A DNA stretch of 64,000 nucleotides from G963708235 sp963708235 (lineage in GTDB: Bacteria; Actinomycetota; Acidimicrobiia; Spongiisociales; UBA5794): contig OY970200.1 of assembly GCA_963708235.1 (NCBI GenBank), positions 2,356,001 to 2,420,000 on the forward strand, read 5' to 3'. Every line of letters starts with the position of its first letter. Within the stretch, counting starts at the first letter, position 1. The notes under the pieces are model-generated. The model saw only the letters and a list, made by a program, of their open reading frames with translations, had not been told where the DNA came from and made no database searches. Positions 45,532-53,048 of this stretch are shown here, piece after piece. The position numbers and the translations under genes were made by a program.

Positions 45532-46349
45532 TGCGACGTCCCCGCCCGGCCCCGGCCGAAGACAACGAGCTGAGGTGGCTCACCACCTACGGCGACGTGG
45601 TGACACTGCTACTTGCCTTCTTCGTGATGCTCTACGCCATCTCCCAGGTGGATGCCCGCAAGTTCGAGCTGTTCGTCACCGGACTCGCCGACCCGTTCGG
45701 GAACATCGCCGCCAGCGAGGGTCTGCTCGGCAACGGTGCCGCCATCGTCGGCGCCGCCTACGTCGACCTCGTTCCGGTATCGGCCCAGGTCGACGGGATC
45801 GCCATCCTCGACGGAATGCCCGCCCTCAACCGCGACGACATCGAAGACCCTCCCGATTCGCCCCCCGACCCTGCCCCGCTCGCCAGCGACCTCGCTCAGG
45901 TCCGTCAGGAACTGACCGAGGCGCTGCGCGAGGCAGGACTCACCGACCTGGTCGACATCGAGGCCGACGTCCGTGGCCTGACCCTCTCCATCGGCACCGA
46001 CAACGTCCTGTTCGCCAGCGGATCGGCGGAGTTCGGGGCCGAGGGCCGACGCATCATCGGGGTGATCGCCCCGACTCTCGCCACTTTCAGCAACGACCTG
46101 ATGGTGGAAGGCCACACCGACACCCAGCCGATCAACCGCCGCGGCTACGACAACTGGAACCTGTCCGCCGACCGGTCCCTGGCGGTCCTCCGCCTCCTCA
46201 CCGACGACCACGGCATCGACGCCCGTCGCATCTCCGCCACCGGATACGGCGAGTTCCGCCCCCGCGCCAGCAACAAGACCGAATCGGGTCGGGCCGTGAA
46301 CCGACGGGTCGAGCTGGTGATCGTGGCCATCGACGGCGGCTACCGATGA
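45531..46349 (+). CDS. motB: Flagellar motor stator protein
   Basis: This 272-residue protein has one membrane helix with the ion-binding D22 in TYGDVVTLLLAFFVMLYA. A plug/linker region follows, then an OmpA-like peptidoglycan-binding domain (VEGHTDTQPINRRGYDNWNLSADRSLAVL; GRAVNRRVELVI). The helix resembles proton-type channels more than PomB, but ion choice is not certain. It anchors the stator to the wall. Confidence 0.94.
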   Translation: MRRPRPAPAEDNELRWLTTYGDVVTLLLAFFVMLYAISQVDARKFELFVTGLADPFGNIAASEGLLGNGAAIVGAAYVDLVPVSAQVDGIAILDGMPALNRDDIEDPPDSPPDPAPLASDLAQVRQELTEALREAGLTDLVDIEADVRGLTLSIGTDNVLFASGSAEFGAEGRRIIGVIAPTLATFSNDLMVEGHTDTQPINRRGYDNWNLSADRSLAVLRLLTDDHGIDARRISATGYGEFRPRASNKTESGRAVNRRVELVIVAIDGGYR

Positions 46350-46391
46350 CCAGGCCGCACCCCGTGACGACGTCCGCAACGGAAAGCTGAC

Positions 46392-46811
46392 ATGAAGAAG
46401 ATCCTCGTTCTCGTTGCCATTGTCGCCATCGGCGGCGTCGCCGCCTACGTCGTTCTCGGCAGCTCGGCGGATGCAGACACCTCCACCCCGACGACCACCA
46501 TCGCCGCCGAGGGACCGGTGGTCGAGGCCGACGAGATGGTGGTGACCCTCGCCGACGAGGGAACGGCGCGGTATGCACGGATCCGGCTCGGAGTGGTGCT
46601 GCCCGAAGGTGGCGATGTGGCTGCGGTCAACGGCCGGCTCCCCCTCCTCAAGGGGGGTGTGCTCGAGGTTCTGTCCGCCTACACCGCCGCCGATCTTCAG
46701 GGACCGGACGGTCTGGCGAGACTGCGGAGCCAGTTCATGGACCAGTCGTCAGCGGTGTGGCACGACGGCGAGGTGCTGCGTGTGGTGATCACCGAGCTCC
46801 TGGTGCAGTAG
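46392..46811 (+). CDS. fliL: Flagellar basal body-associated protein
   Basis: This 139-residue protein has an N-terminal membrane helix (MKKILVLVAIVAIGGVAAYVV), a Thr-rich linker, and the FliL domain (ARYARIRLGVVLPEG; then LRSQFMDQSSAVWHDGEVLRVVITELLVQ). It supports stator function. A terminator hairpin follows. Confidence 0.9.
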   Translation: MKKILVLVAIVAIGGVAAYVVLGSSADADTSTPTTTIAAEGPVVEADEMVVTLADEGTARYARIRLGVVLPEGGDVAAVNGRLPLLKGGVLEVLSAYTAADLQGPDGLARLRSQFMDQSSAVWHDGEVLRVVITELLVQ

Positions 46812-46832
46812 CCGCCGGGAGTCGGCGTCCAC

Positions 46833-46856
46833 GCGGGAGCGTCACCCCGCTCCCGC
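46833..46856 (+). terminator. Terminator hairpin after fliL
   Basis: GCGGGAGCG (46833-46841) and CGCTCCCGC (46848-46856) pair perfectly around a 6-nt loop, 22 nt after the fliL stop. It ends the flbD-fliL unit. Confidence 0.65.
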
Positions 46857-46879
46857 ACCATGTGATTCGGTCGACCCCC

Positions 46880-46906
46880 TTGAATCGCCGCAAGCCCGGC
46901 CGACAG
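46880..46906 (+). promoter_or_regulatory. Sigma-28-type promoter of the fliM operon
   Basis: TTGA (46880-46883), 15 bp, then GCCGACAG (46899-46906). Confidence 0.7.
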
Positions 46907-46959
46907 TGACCCACGTCCGGTCGCTGATGCGCCGGCGCCAAGACAATGCCACCGAGCCG

Positions 46960-46969
46960 ACATGGAGCA
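46960..46969 (+). promoter_or_regulatory. Possible CsrA-type site before fliM
   Basis: ACATGGAGCA matches ACANGGANGU except for the last two bases and contains the probable ribosome site GGAG. No hairpin is evident, so it is weaker than the other sites. Confidence 0.35.
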
Positions 46970-46975
46970 CACACC

Positions 46976-47914
46976 GTGGTGAGTCTCATCGGAGATCCGC
47001 TGGTCGAGCCCCCCCGTACGGGTTCGGACGACCCCCCGGAGCGACGACTCCGACCATTCGATTTCCGTAGCCCCAACAAGATGAGCCGCGATCAGCTGCG
47101 GCGACTGGAGGTTCTCCACGAGACCTTCCAGCGGACGTTGGGGGCACGCTTGTCGAGCCTGTTGCGGACGATGGTGCGTGTCGAACTCCTCGCCATCGAC
47201 CAGGTCAGCTACGACGAGTACGTCCGCTCCATGCCCAACCCGACGGTGATCGGTCAGATCGCCCTCCGACCCCTCGACGGCACTGCCGTGGTCGAGATGG
47301 GGACCGCCACGTCCTCCACGCTGATGGATCGCCTGCTCGGCGGGATCGGAAAGCCGGGTGCGGTCCGCCGCCCTACCGAACTCGAAGAGCCGCTGCTGCG
47401 TGACCTGTTCGCCGAGGCGGAGGTGGCGCTCGCCTCGACCTTCGAGCCACTGGTGGCCGTCGACGCCGAGCTGCTCGGGATGGAGTTCAATCCCAACTTC
47501 GCCCAGGTCATGAACCCGTCCGAGATGGTGGCGGTGCTCTCGTACTCGATCGGGATCATCCAGGGCCACCGCTCCGAGGGTCTCCTCACGGTGTGTTACC
47601 CATTCTCGATGCTTGTGAATGCCTGGGAGCACGCCGACAACGCCGCGGCGCTCCCCGATGCGGAGCCCGTGGCCACACCCGCACTCGGCGAGACCGTCCC
47701 GTGGCTGTCGGTCCCGGTGTCGGTACGTCTCCGACCCACGGCGGTCAAAGCCTCCGATGTCGCCGGGCTCCGTATCGGCGATGTGCTGCGGTTCGATCAC
47801 CGGGCCGACGAGCCGGCGCTCGGCATCGTGGGCGACCGGTGCCTGTTCGAAGGCCGGATCGGTCGCACGAGCGACGCCACCGCATTGGAGATCACCACAT
47901 GGAGGGCCTCATGA
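46976..47914 (+). CDS. fliM: Flagellar motor switch protein
   Basis: This 312-residue FliM has the block LRPFDFRSPNKMSRDQLRRLEVLHETF, the middle domain LMDRLLGGIGKPGAVRRPTELEE and FNPNFAQVMNPSEMVAVLSY, and a C-terminal SpoA domain. The N-terminal EIDALL-type peptide that binds phospho-CheY is absent. GTG 46976 has GGAG 8 nt upstream; GTG 46979 is next in frame. It leads fliM-N-O-P-Q-R. Confidence 0.92.
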   Translation: MVSLIGDPLVEPPRTGSDDPPERRLRPFDFRSPNKMSRDQLRRLEVLHETFQRTLGARLSSLLRTMVRVELLAIDQVSYDEYVRSMPNPTVIGQIALRPLDGTAVVEMGTATSSTLMDRLLGGIGKPGAVRRPTELEEPLLRDLFAEAEVALASTFEPLVAVDAELLGMEFNPNFAQVMNPSEMVAVLSYSIGIIQGHRSEGLLTVCYPFSMLVNAWEHADNAAALPDAEPVATPALGETVPWLSVPVSVRLRPTAVKASDVAGLRIGDVLRFDHRADEPALGIVGDRCLFEGRIGRTSDATALEITTWRAS

Positions 47915-48780
47915 CCGCCGCTCCCACCGCAACGGCCCGCACCACCGACCCAGACGCCACCGATGCCGGCGCCGCTGATACCGGCGCCACCGATCCGAGC
48001 GCCGATGCCGGCGGCACCGATATCGGGGAGAGCGTCGCCGCAGCGGCGACCGAGGCACTCGGCGATCTTCTCGGTCTCACGCTCGGTTTCGTGTCCGACC
48101 CCGCCGAACCGAATGCCGCCTATCCGGTGGAGGACGCCGCCTCGGTCGAGGTGCCGCTGTCCGGCGGGAAACACCTGTCGGTCGTCATGACGATCCCCGC
48201 TGACGGGTGGCAGGGCGTCTCCCCGATCGACCTCGCCGCCGGGATGGCACCCGGTGTGGCCTCGGCACTGGGACGCGTCGATGGCTGCGACTATGCGGTC
48301 GGTTCCCCCTCACCGGTCGCACCGGGCGACACGACCCCGCTCCCGGTCGACGCCCCGCACGCTGCCGTGCGATTCATCCTCTCGGCGCCGACGGGACCGG
48401 ACCTTCCACTCCAGATCGTGGTGGGGGCCACACCCGGAATGCGCACCCCCGACGGAGCACCGGTCGCTCCGGCAGGAGACGCCGATCCGGGCGTGGCCCC
48501 GGCCGCCTTTCCCGACCTGACCATCGCACCCCCGGTGGGGGCGGGGATGGACCTCCAGGTGCTGTCCGATGTCTCGATGGACGTCACGGTCGAGTTGGGT
48601 CGGACGGTGCTGCAGGTGCGTCAGTTGCTGAACCTCACCGAGGGCACGGTGGTCGAGTTGGACCGCGACGCCGGCGCCGCCGTCGACGTCCTGGTCAACG
48701 GGACCCTCATCGCCCGTGGTGATGTGGTGGTCATCGATGATGATCTCGGTGTCCGCATCACCGAGATCATCGAGCGCTGA
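47911..48780 (+). CDS. fliN: Flagellar motor switch protein with enlarged N-terminus
   Basis: The C-terminal 75 residues or so are a clear FliN/SpoA domain (LSDVSMDVTVELGRTVLQVRQLL; TLIARGDVVVIDDDLGVRITEII). About 200 residues precede it: a Thr/Asp/Ala-rich head and a region (ALGDLLGLTLGFVSDP; LAAGMAPGVASALG) that might be a degenerate CheC-like domain as in FliY. The E-x-x-N phosphatase motif is not seen. ATG 47911 overlaps the fliM stop and has GGAGGG upstream. Confidence 0.88.
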   Translation: MTAAPTATARTTDPDATDAGAADTGATDPSADAGGTDIGESVAAAATEALGDLLGLTLGFVSDPAEPNAAYPVEDAASVEVPLSGGKHLSVVMTIPADGWQGVSPIDLAAGMAPGVASALGRVDGCDYAVGSPSPVAPGDTTPLPVDAPHAAVRFILSAPTGPDLPLQIVVGATPGMRTPDGAPVAPAGDADPGVAPAAFPDLTIAPPVGAGMDLQVLSDVSMDVTVELGRTVLQVRQLLNLTEGTVVELDRDAGAAVDVLVNGTLIARGDVVVIDDDLGVRITEIIER

Positions 48781-48810
48781 CGGCACACCGGAACCAGTGG
48801 ACGACACCAC

Positions 48811-49320
48811 ATGACTGCCCTTGCCGACGCCGTACCCGCCCTGCTGGTGGTCCTCGCCATACCTCTGGTTGCGTGGGGATGGAGTCGACGTGGACGCTCC
48901 CAGCCCCACCGCCGACTCCGCATCACCGACAAGGCAGGTCTGGCCAAGGGGTCGATGCTTGCGGTGGTGGAGGTCGACGGTCGCCGGCTCCTGATCGGCG
49001 CCGCCGAGCGCGGTGTCACGCTCATCTCTGAACTCGAGGTCGTGCCGGCGACCGAGACCGAGCTCTTCCGGACCCATGAGGCCCGGCCGGGCCCCCCGCA
49101 CCCGGCGCCCTATAACCTGGGAAGGGGGCACCTGGGAAGCGGGCACCTGGGAAGCGGGCGCCGGACCGGCAGCCTTCCGACTCACGGACTCTTCGCACCC
49201 CGCACGAACGGACTCGACGAACGGCCACGGATCGGCCTTCTCCGACGGATGCAGCTCATGACGCTGCGTTCCCCGGAACCGCCACCGATCCTGGACCCGT
49301 TCGATGCGCCGCCGCATTGA
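48811..49320 (+). CDS. fliO: FliO-like export apparatus protein
   Basis: This 169-residue protein has one N-terminal membrane helix (ADAVPALLVVLAIPLVAWGW) and a small domain (GSMLAVVEVDGRRLLIGAAERGVTLI) as in FliO. Its place before fliP supports it. The C-terminal half is weakly conserved and holds a 15-bp tandem repeat (49116-49160). Its end overlaps fliP by 17 bp. Confidence 0.75.
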   Translation: MTALADAVPALLVVLAIPLVAWGWSRRGRSQPHRRLRITDKAGLAKGSMLAVVEVDGRRLLIGAAERGVTLISELEVVPATETELFRTHEARPGPPHPAPYNLGRGHLGSGHLGSGRRTGSLPTHGLFAPRTNGLDERPRIGLLRRMQLMTLRSPEPPPILDPFDAPPH

Positions 49321-50164
49321 GCTTGGTGTCGTCGCCGGTCTTGCGCTGTTCATCCTCGGGTTCACCGGTGGAGCCGCCTCGGCACAGACCCCACCACTCC
49401 CCCCTGAGGACCTGAGGTTTGCACCGCAGGCCGAGATGCCGGACATCCCGGCGCCGCCGCTGGTCCAGGTACCCGAGCCCGAGCCCGTACCCGATGTTTC
49501 GATCTCGGTGTCGTCCGAGACCTCGGCGTTGAGCCGTACCGTCGCCATCGTCCTGATGCTCACGGTGGCGGCGGTGGCCCCGGCGATCCTGCTGCTGATG
49601 ACGTCCTTCACCCGCTTCGTCGTCGTGCTCACCCTGACCCGTAATGCGATCGGGGTGCAGTCCATCCCTCCCAACCAGGTTCTGCTCGGGCTGTCGTTGT
49701 TCCTCACGGTCTTCGTGATGAACCCGGTGTTCGCTGCGGTCAACGAGGATGCGGTGCAGCCACTGCTAGCGGGAGAGATCGACCAGAGCCAGGCCTTCGA
49801 GGCCGGGTTTGCGCCGCTGCGCCAGTTCATGCTGGCCCAGACCCGTCCCGAGGACATGGCGCTGTTCGTCTCGATGGCGCAGGACGAGCGACCCGCCAAC
49901 CCGGACGAGGTGTCGGCGGCGACCCTGATCCCCGCCTACGTCATCTCCGAGCTGCGCACGGCGTTCGTGATCGGGTTCGTGATCTTCGTCCCGTTTGTGA
50001 TCATCGATCTCATCGTGGCCGCCGTGCTGATGTCGATGGGGATGGTGATGTTGCCCCCTGTGTTCATCTCACTCCCCCTCAAGTTGCTCCTGTTCGTCCT
50101 CGTCGACGGCTGGGCGCTGATCGTCGGTTCTGTGGTCCAGTCGGTATCCGGGGTGGGCGGATGA
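49304..50164 (+). CDS. fliP: Flagellar export gate protein
   Basis: This 286-residue FliP has an N-terminal signal-like helix, a Pro/Glu-rich periplasmic stretch, and the conserved LLLMTSFTRFVVVLTLTRNAIG and IPAYVISELRTAFVIGFVIFVPF blocks. It is part of the FliPQR export gate. Confidence 0.95.
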   Translation: MRRRIELGVVAGLALFILGFTGGAASAQTPPLPPEDLRFAPQAEMPDIPAPPLVQVPEPEPVPDVSISVSSETSALSRTVAIVLMLTVAAVAPAILLLMTSFTRFVVVLTLTRNAIGVQSIPPNQVLLGLSLFLTVFVMNPVFAAVNEDAVQPLLAGEIDQSQAFEAGFAPLRQFMLAQTRPEDMALFVSMAQDERPANPDEVSAATLIPAYVISELRTAFVIGFVIFVPFVIIDLIVAAVLMSMGMVMLPPVFISLPLKLLLFVLVDGWALIVGSVVQSVSGVGG

Positions 50165-50192
50165 CCCCGGGCCACCACGGTGGGGCGCACCC

Positions 50193-50456
50193 GTGAGCGA
50201 CGCCCAGGTGATCGACATCATGTCCGGGGCGCTGGCCGTCGCCGCCCGTGTGGCTGGTCCGCTGTTGATGGTCGCCCTGATCGTCGGGGTGGTGGTGTCG
50301 CTGGTGCAGACCATCACCCAGATCCAGGAGATGACCCTGACCTTCGTCCCCAAGCTGATCGCCATGGGTCTGGTGGTGGTCGTCGGCGGCAAGTGGATGC
50401 TCCGTGAACTGGTGACCTGGATCCAGTCGCTGTGGTCGGTGATCCCCGGCCTGTGA
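50193..50456 (+). CDS. fliQ: Flagellar export gate protein
   Basis: This 87-residue protein with two membrane helices has the FliQ motif VSLVQTITQIQEMTLTFVPKL. GTG start. The stop overlaps fliR (GTGA). Confidence 0.95.
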   Translation: MSDAQVIDIMSGALAVAARVAGPLLMVALIVGVVVSLVQTITQIQEMTLTFVPKLIAMGLVVVVGGKWMLRELVTWIQSLWSVIPGL

Positions 50457-51223
50457 CCGATCTCGTCATCCCCGCCGGCCAGGTCGCCGGGTTCCTCCTC
50501 GCCTCGATCCGGATCGCGGGGTTCGTCACCTCTTCTCCGATGTTCGGCCGGGCCATACCGGGACCGGGACGGGTGGCGGTGATCACCGTGCTCGGCTTTG
50601 CCTTCGCCTCGCCGGTGGAGGGGTCGCTCGATCTTGCGGGCCTGGCCGTAGCCGCCGTGGTCAACGCGGGGATCGGTCTGCTGTTGGGCTGGATCACCGG
50701 GCTCATCTTCCATCTGTTCGCCGTCGCCGGCGGGATCATCGACTACAGCTCGGGGCTGGCGTCGGCCGAGATGTTCGATCCGCTGACCCAGGCGAGCACC
50801 CCCATCGTGGGGCGGTTCCTCAACCTGGGAGCCCTGACCTTGTTCCTCGTCCTCGGTGGCGACCGCCTGCTGGTCGCCGGTCTGGGACGGAGTTTCGATG
50901 CCATCGGCGTCACCGGATCGATCGACCTCGACCCTGGTCTGGCCACCGTTGCCGTCGACCTGGTCGGCAGGCTGATGATCGCCGGCATCGAGCTGGCCAT
51001 GCCCGCCCTGGCCGCCCTGTTCCTCGCCGAGGTCGTCCTCGGCATCGCCTCACGGTTCGCCCCCCAGGCCAATGTCTTCATCATCGGTCTCCCCGCCAAG
51101 CTCCTCGTCGCCTTCGCCAGCATCGGAGCCGTCGTGCTCCTCGTCCCCGAGACCACCTCAGGCGTCTTCGACATCGTCGCCGACACCTTCACCCAGACCA
51201 TCGCCGGCCTCACCTCGAACTGA
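50453..51223 (+). CDS. fliR: Flagellar export gate protein
   Basis: This 256-residue membrane protein has the FliR blocks LASIRIAGFVTSSPMFGRA, GWITGLIFHLFAVAGGIIDYSSGLASA and LAEVVLGIASRFAPQANVF. With FliP and FliQ it forms the export gate. It is the last gene before the repeat-rich non-coding region. Confidence 0.95.
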   Translation: MTDLVIPAGQVAGFLLASIRIAGFVTSSPMFGRAIPGPGRVAVITVLGFAFASPVEGSLDLAGLAVAAVVNAGIGLLLGWITGLIFHLFAVAGGIIDYSSGLASAEMFDPLTQASTPIVGRFLNLGALTLFLVLGGDRLLVAGLGRSFDAIGVTGSIDLDPGLATVAVDLVGRLMIAGIELAMPALAALFLAEVVLGIASRFAPQANVFIIGLPAKLLVAFASIGAVVLLVPETTSGVFDIVADTFTQTIAGLTSN

Positions 51224-51292
51224 CCCCGACCTCGACGCCCCCCCTCTGGCCCTCCCCACCCCGAGTGCCCGGTCTCGGACCCAAAGACGAGT

Positions 51293-51378
51293 GCAAACCA
51301 CACGCGGCACGCTGACCCTGAGGATGCGGACCTCGCGCCCCGCCCCACCTCCTCCCAGAACCTCGGAGGCACCCCGCC
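51293..51378 (+). repeat. 86-bp direct repeat, copy 1
   Basis: It matches 51528-51613 at 84 of 86 positions by eye. It begins GCAAACCACACGCGGCAC and ends ACCCCGCC. Confidence 0.85.
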
Positions 51379-51426
51379 TTACGGTCTGCGTCCGCAAGCG
51401 TACGCAGCGCCCCACCCCGTCTACGG

Positions 51427-51455
51427 CCGTGCGGATGCAGACGGGGCGGGGCGCG
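51427..51455 (+). repeat. 29-bp direct repeat, copy 1
   Basis: It matches 51761-51789 at 28 of 29 positions. Its end GGGGCGGGGCGCG is the reverse complement of CGCGCCCCGCCCC inside the 86-bp repeat. Confidence 0.8.
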
Positions 51456-51527
51456 TCCTCGATGTCCGACTCGGCCGCAGCGTCACCGAAGGGTCGCCTG
51501 GTCGTTTTCGGGCCCGTACAACGAGTG

Positions 51528-51613
51528 GCAAACCACACGCGGCACGCTGACCCTGGGGATGCAGACCTCGCGCCCCGCCCCACCTCCTCCCAGAACCTCG
51601 GAGGCACCCCGCC
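51528..51613 (+). repeat. 86-bp direct repeat, copy 2
   Basis: Second copy of the repeat at 51293-51378, with two substitutions. Confidence 0.85.
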
Positions 51614-51626
51614 CCCCGGGGCGGGG
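51607..51626. other. GC hairpin at the end of repeat copy 2
   Basis: CCCCGCCCC and GGGGCGGGG form a 9-bp stem almost without a loop. It is a possible terminator of the fliM-fliR operon. Confidence 0.5.
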
Positions 51627-51724
51627 AGGGCCAAGAAGGAAGCACAGATCACGAGATGAGCGGTCGTCCAACGGCAACGATCTCGAGTACCCAGATCCAC
51701 GCGATCCGGTCGACCCTTTCTGGC

Positions 51725-51751
51725 CCACCCCGCCCCTGGGGGGCGGGGTGG
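51725..51751. terminator. 12-bp GC hairpin before flhB
   Basis: CCACCCCGCCCC (51725-51736) and GGGGCGGGGTGG (51740-51751) pair perfectly around a 3-nt loop. It probably insulates flhB from upstream transcription. Confidence 0.5.
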
Positions 51752-51760
51752 CTGCGGACG

Positions 51761-51789
51761 CCGTGCGGACGCAGACGGGGCGGGGCGCG
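51761..51789 (+). repeat. 29-bp direct repeat, copy 2
   Basis: Second copy of the repeat at 51427-51455, with one substitution. Confidence 0.8.
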
Positions 51790-51902
51790 ACGCCGAAGTC
51801 CGCATCTCAGAAGTGTCACCGACATCCGCCACCACCCGGCTGCGCATCCGCACGACGACGCCCAACCGCCGGCCACACATCACCGCTCCCTGTCCGCTCC
51901 CC

Positions 51903-51929
51903 TTAACTCGACGAACCGGGGGCCGACAG
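51903..51929 (+). promoter_or_regulatory. Sigma-28-type promoter of flhB-flhA
   Basis: TTAA (51903-51906), 15 bp, then GCCGACAG (51922-51929). Confidence 0.78.
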
Positions 51930-51936
51930 GGCACGG

Positions 51937-51952
51937 GGCCGAAGGACCGGCC
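51937..51952 (+). promoter_or_regulatory. CsrA-type hairpin in the flhB leader
   Basis: GGCCG (51937-51941) and CGGCC (51948-51952) pair around the six-base loop AAGGAC, which fits ANGGAN. It begins about 8 nt after the -10 element, at or just after the expected transcription start. Confidence 0.5.
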
Positions 51953-51998
51953 GGACGAATGCCGACGGAGTGGTGACCGCTGTTGACCGGAGCCAGCG

Positions 51999-53048
51999 TT
52001 GAGCCGTTCCCAGGACAAGACCGAGAAGCCGTCCGAGCGCCGTAAGCGCAAGGCGCGGCGCGAGGGTCAGCTTCCCAAATCGTCGGAGGTCGGCGCCGCC
52101 CTGTCGATGGTGGCCCTACTGGTGACGCTGCGCACCATCGGCCCGATGGTCGCCCCCAAGGTCGCCGGCCATGCCAAGGCACTCATCGCCGGTGCCGGGA
52201 GTGGGATCGAAGGCCTCGACGTCGCCGGCCATGCGATGGCGATGGTGGTTGTCGGGCTGGTCCCATTTCTCGGGCTGGCCATGCTGCTGGGTGTCGCCGG
52301 CGGGGTGGCGCAGGTCGGATTCACCCTCGCCCCCACGGCCGCCAAGCCGAAGTTCTCGAACCTCTCCCTCAAACGCGGTCTGCAGCGGTTCAAGCCGTCG
52401 GTGGCGATCTGGGAACTGATTCGTTCGAGCCTGAAGCTGGCGCTGCTCGCCCTCGTCGTCTGGGAACCGCTGGGGGCGTGGTCGACCCGGCTCGGCGACG
52501 CCATGGGGCTGTCGGATGCGCTCGCCTTCACCGGAGGACTGATGTGGGAGCTGGCGGTGCGCGCCACCCTGCTCGCCGTGATCATCGCCCTTGCCGACTA
52601 CGCCGTCGTCCGGCACCGGTCGACCAAGAAGATGAAGCAGAGCAAGCAGGAGGTCAAGGAGGAGTACAAGCAGTCGGAGGGTGACCCCACCGTCCGCCAC
52701 GCCCGCCGTCGCCGTGCCCTCGAGACCAGCCGGAACCGGATGATCGCCGACATCGGGGGTGCCGACGTGGTGATCACCAACCCGACCCGCCTGGCCGTGG
52801 CGCTTCGCTACCTCCCCGACGAGGCCGCTCCGCGAGTCGTCGCCAAAGGCGCCAACAAGCTGGCGGCGAAGATCCGCACCGAGGCCTACCGCTGCGGGGT
52901 GGCGGTGCTCGAGGACAAACCGCTGGCCCGGGCGCTGTACCGGAAGGTGCGGGTGGGCGGGTTCGTCCCCACCGCGCTCTTCGAGGCGGTCGCCACCGTG
53001 CTCGCCGTGGCTTATCGCCGGCGCCGGCCAGTCAGAGGTCTTGCGTGA
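51999..53048 (+). CDS. flhB: Flagellar export switch protein
   Basis: This 349-residue FlhB has the N-terminal DKTEKPSERRKRKARREGQLPKS, four membrane helices, and a cytoplasmic domain with the self-cleavage motif as NPTR (N261-P262-T263-R264) instead of the usual NPTH. It sets export specificity with FliK. TTG 51999 has GGAG 6 nt upstream. The stop overlaps flhA (GTGA). Confidence 0.94.
   Translation: MSRSQDKTEKPSERRKRKARREGQLPKSSEVGAALSMVALLVTLRTIGPMVAPKVAGHAKALIAGAGSGIEGLDVAGHAMAMVVVGLVPFLGLAMLLGVAGGVAQVGFTLAPTAAKPKFSNLSLKRGLQRFKPSVAIWELIRSSLKLALLALVVWEPLGAWSTRLGDAMGLSDALAFTGGLMWELAVRATLLAVIIALADYAVVRHRSTKKMKQSKQEVKEEYKQSEGDPTVRHARRRRALETSRNRMIADIGGADVVITNPTRLAVALRYLPDEAAPRVVAKGANKLAAKIRTEAYRCGVAVLEDKPLARALYRKVRVGGFVPTALFEAVATVLAVAYRRRRPVRGLA

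Larger units (their letters stand above)
51224..51902. other. Non-coding, very GC-rich block of repeats and hairpins
   Basis: Between fliR and the flhB promoter there is no credible gene. The block holds an 86-bp direct repeat, a 29-bp direct repeat, two near-perfect hairpins, and segments CGCGCCCCGCCCC whose reverse complement recurs downstream. Copies of the 86-bp repeat are 235 bp apart, which puts any encoded peptide out of frame, so I treat the block as non-coding. Confidence 0.7.

Noticed and set aside
51158..52051. A 297-residue minus-strand ORF across the fliR end and the repeat block
   Set aside because: Its composition follows the GC skew, its repeats are out of frame with each other, and it overlaps fliR, the flhB promoter and the flhB start.
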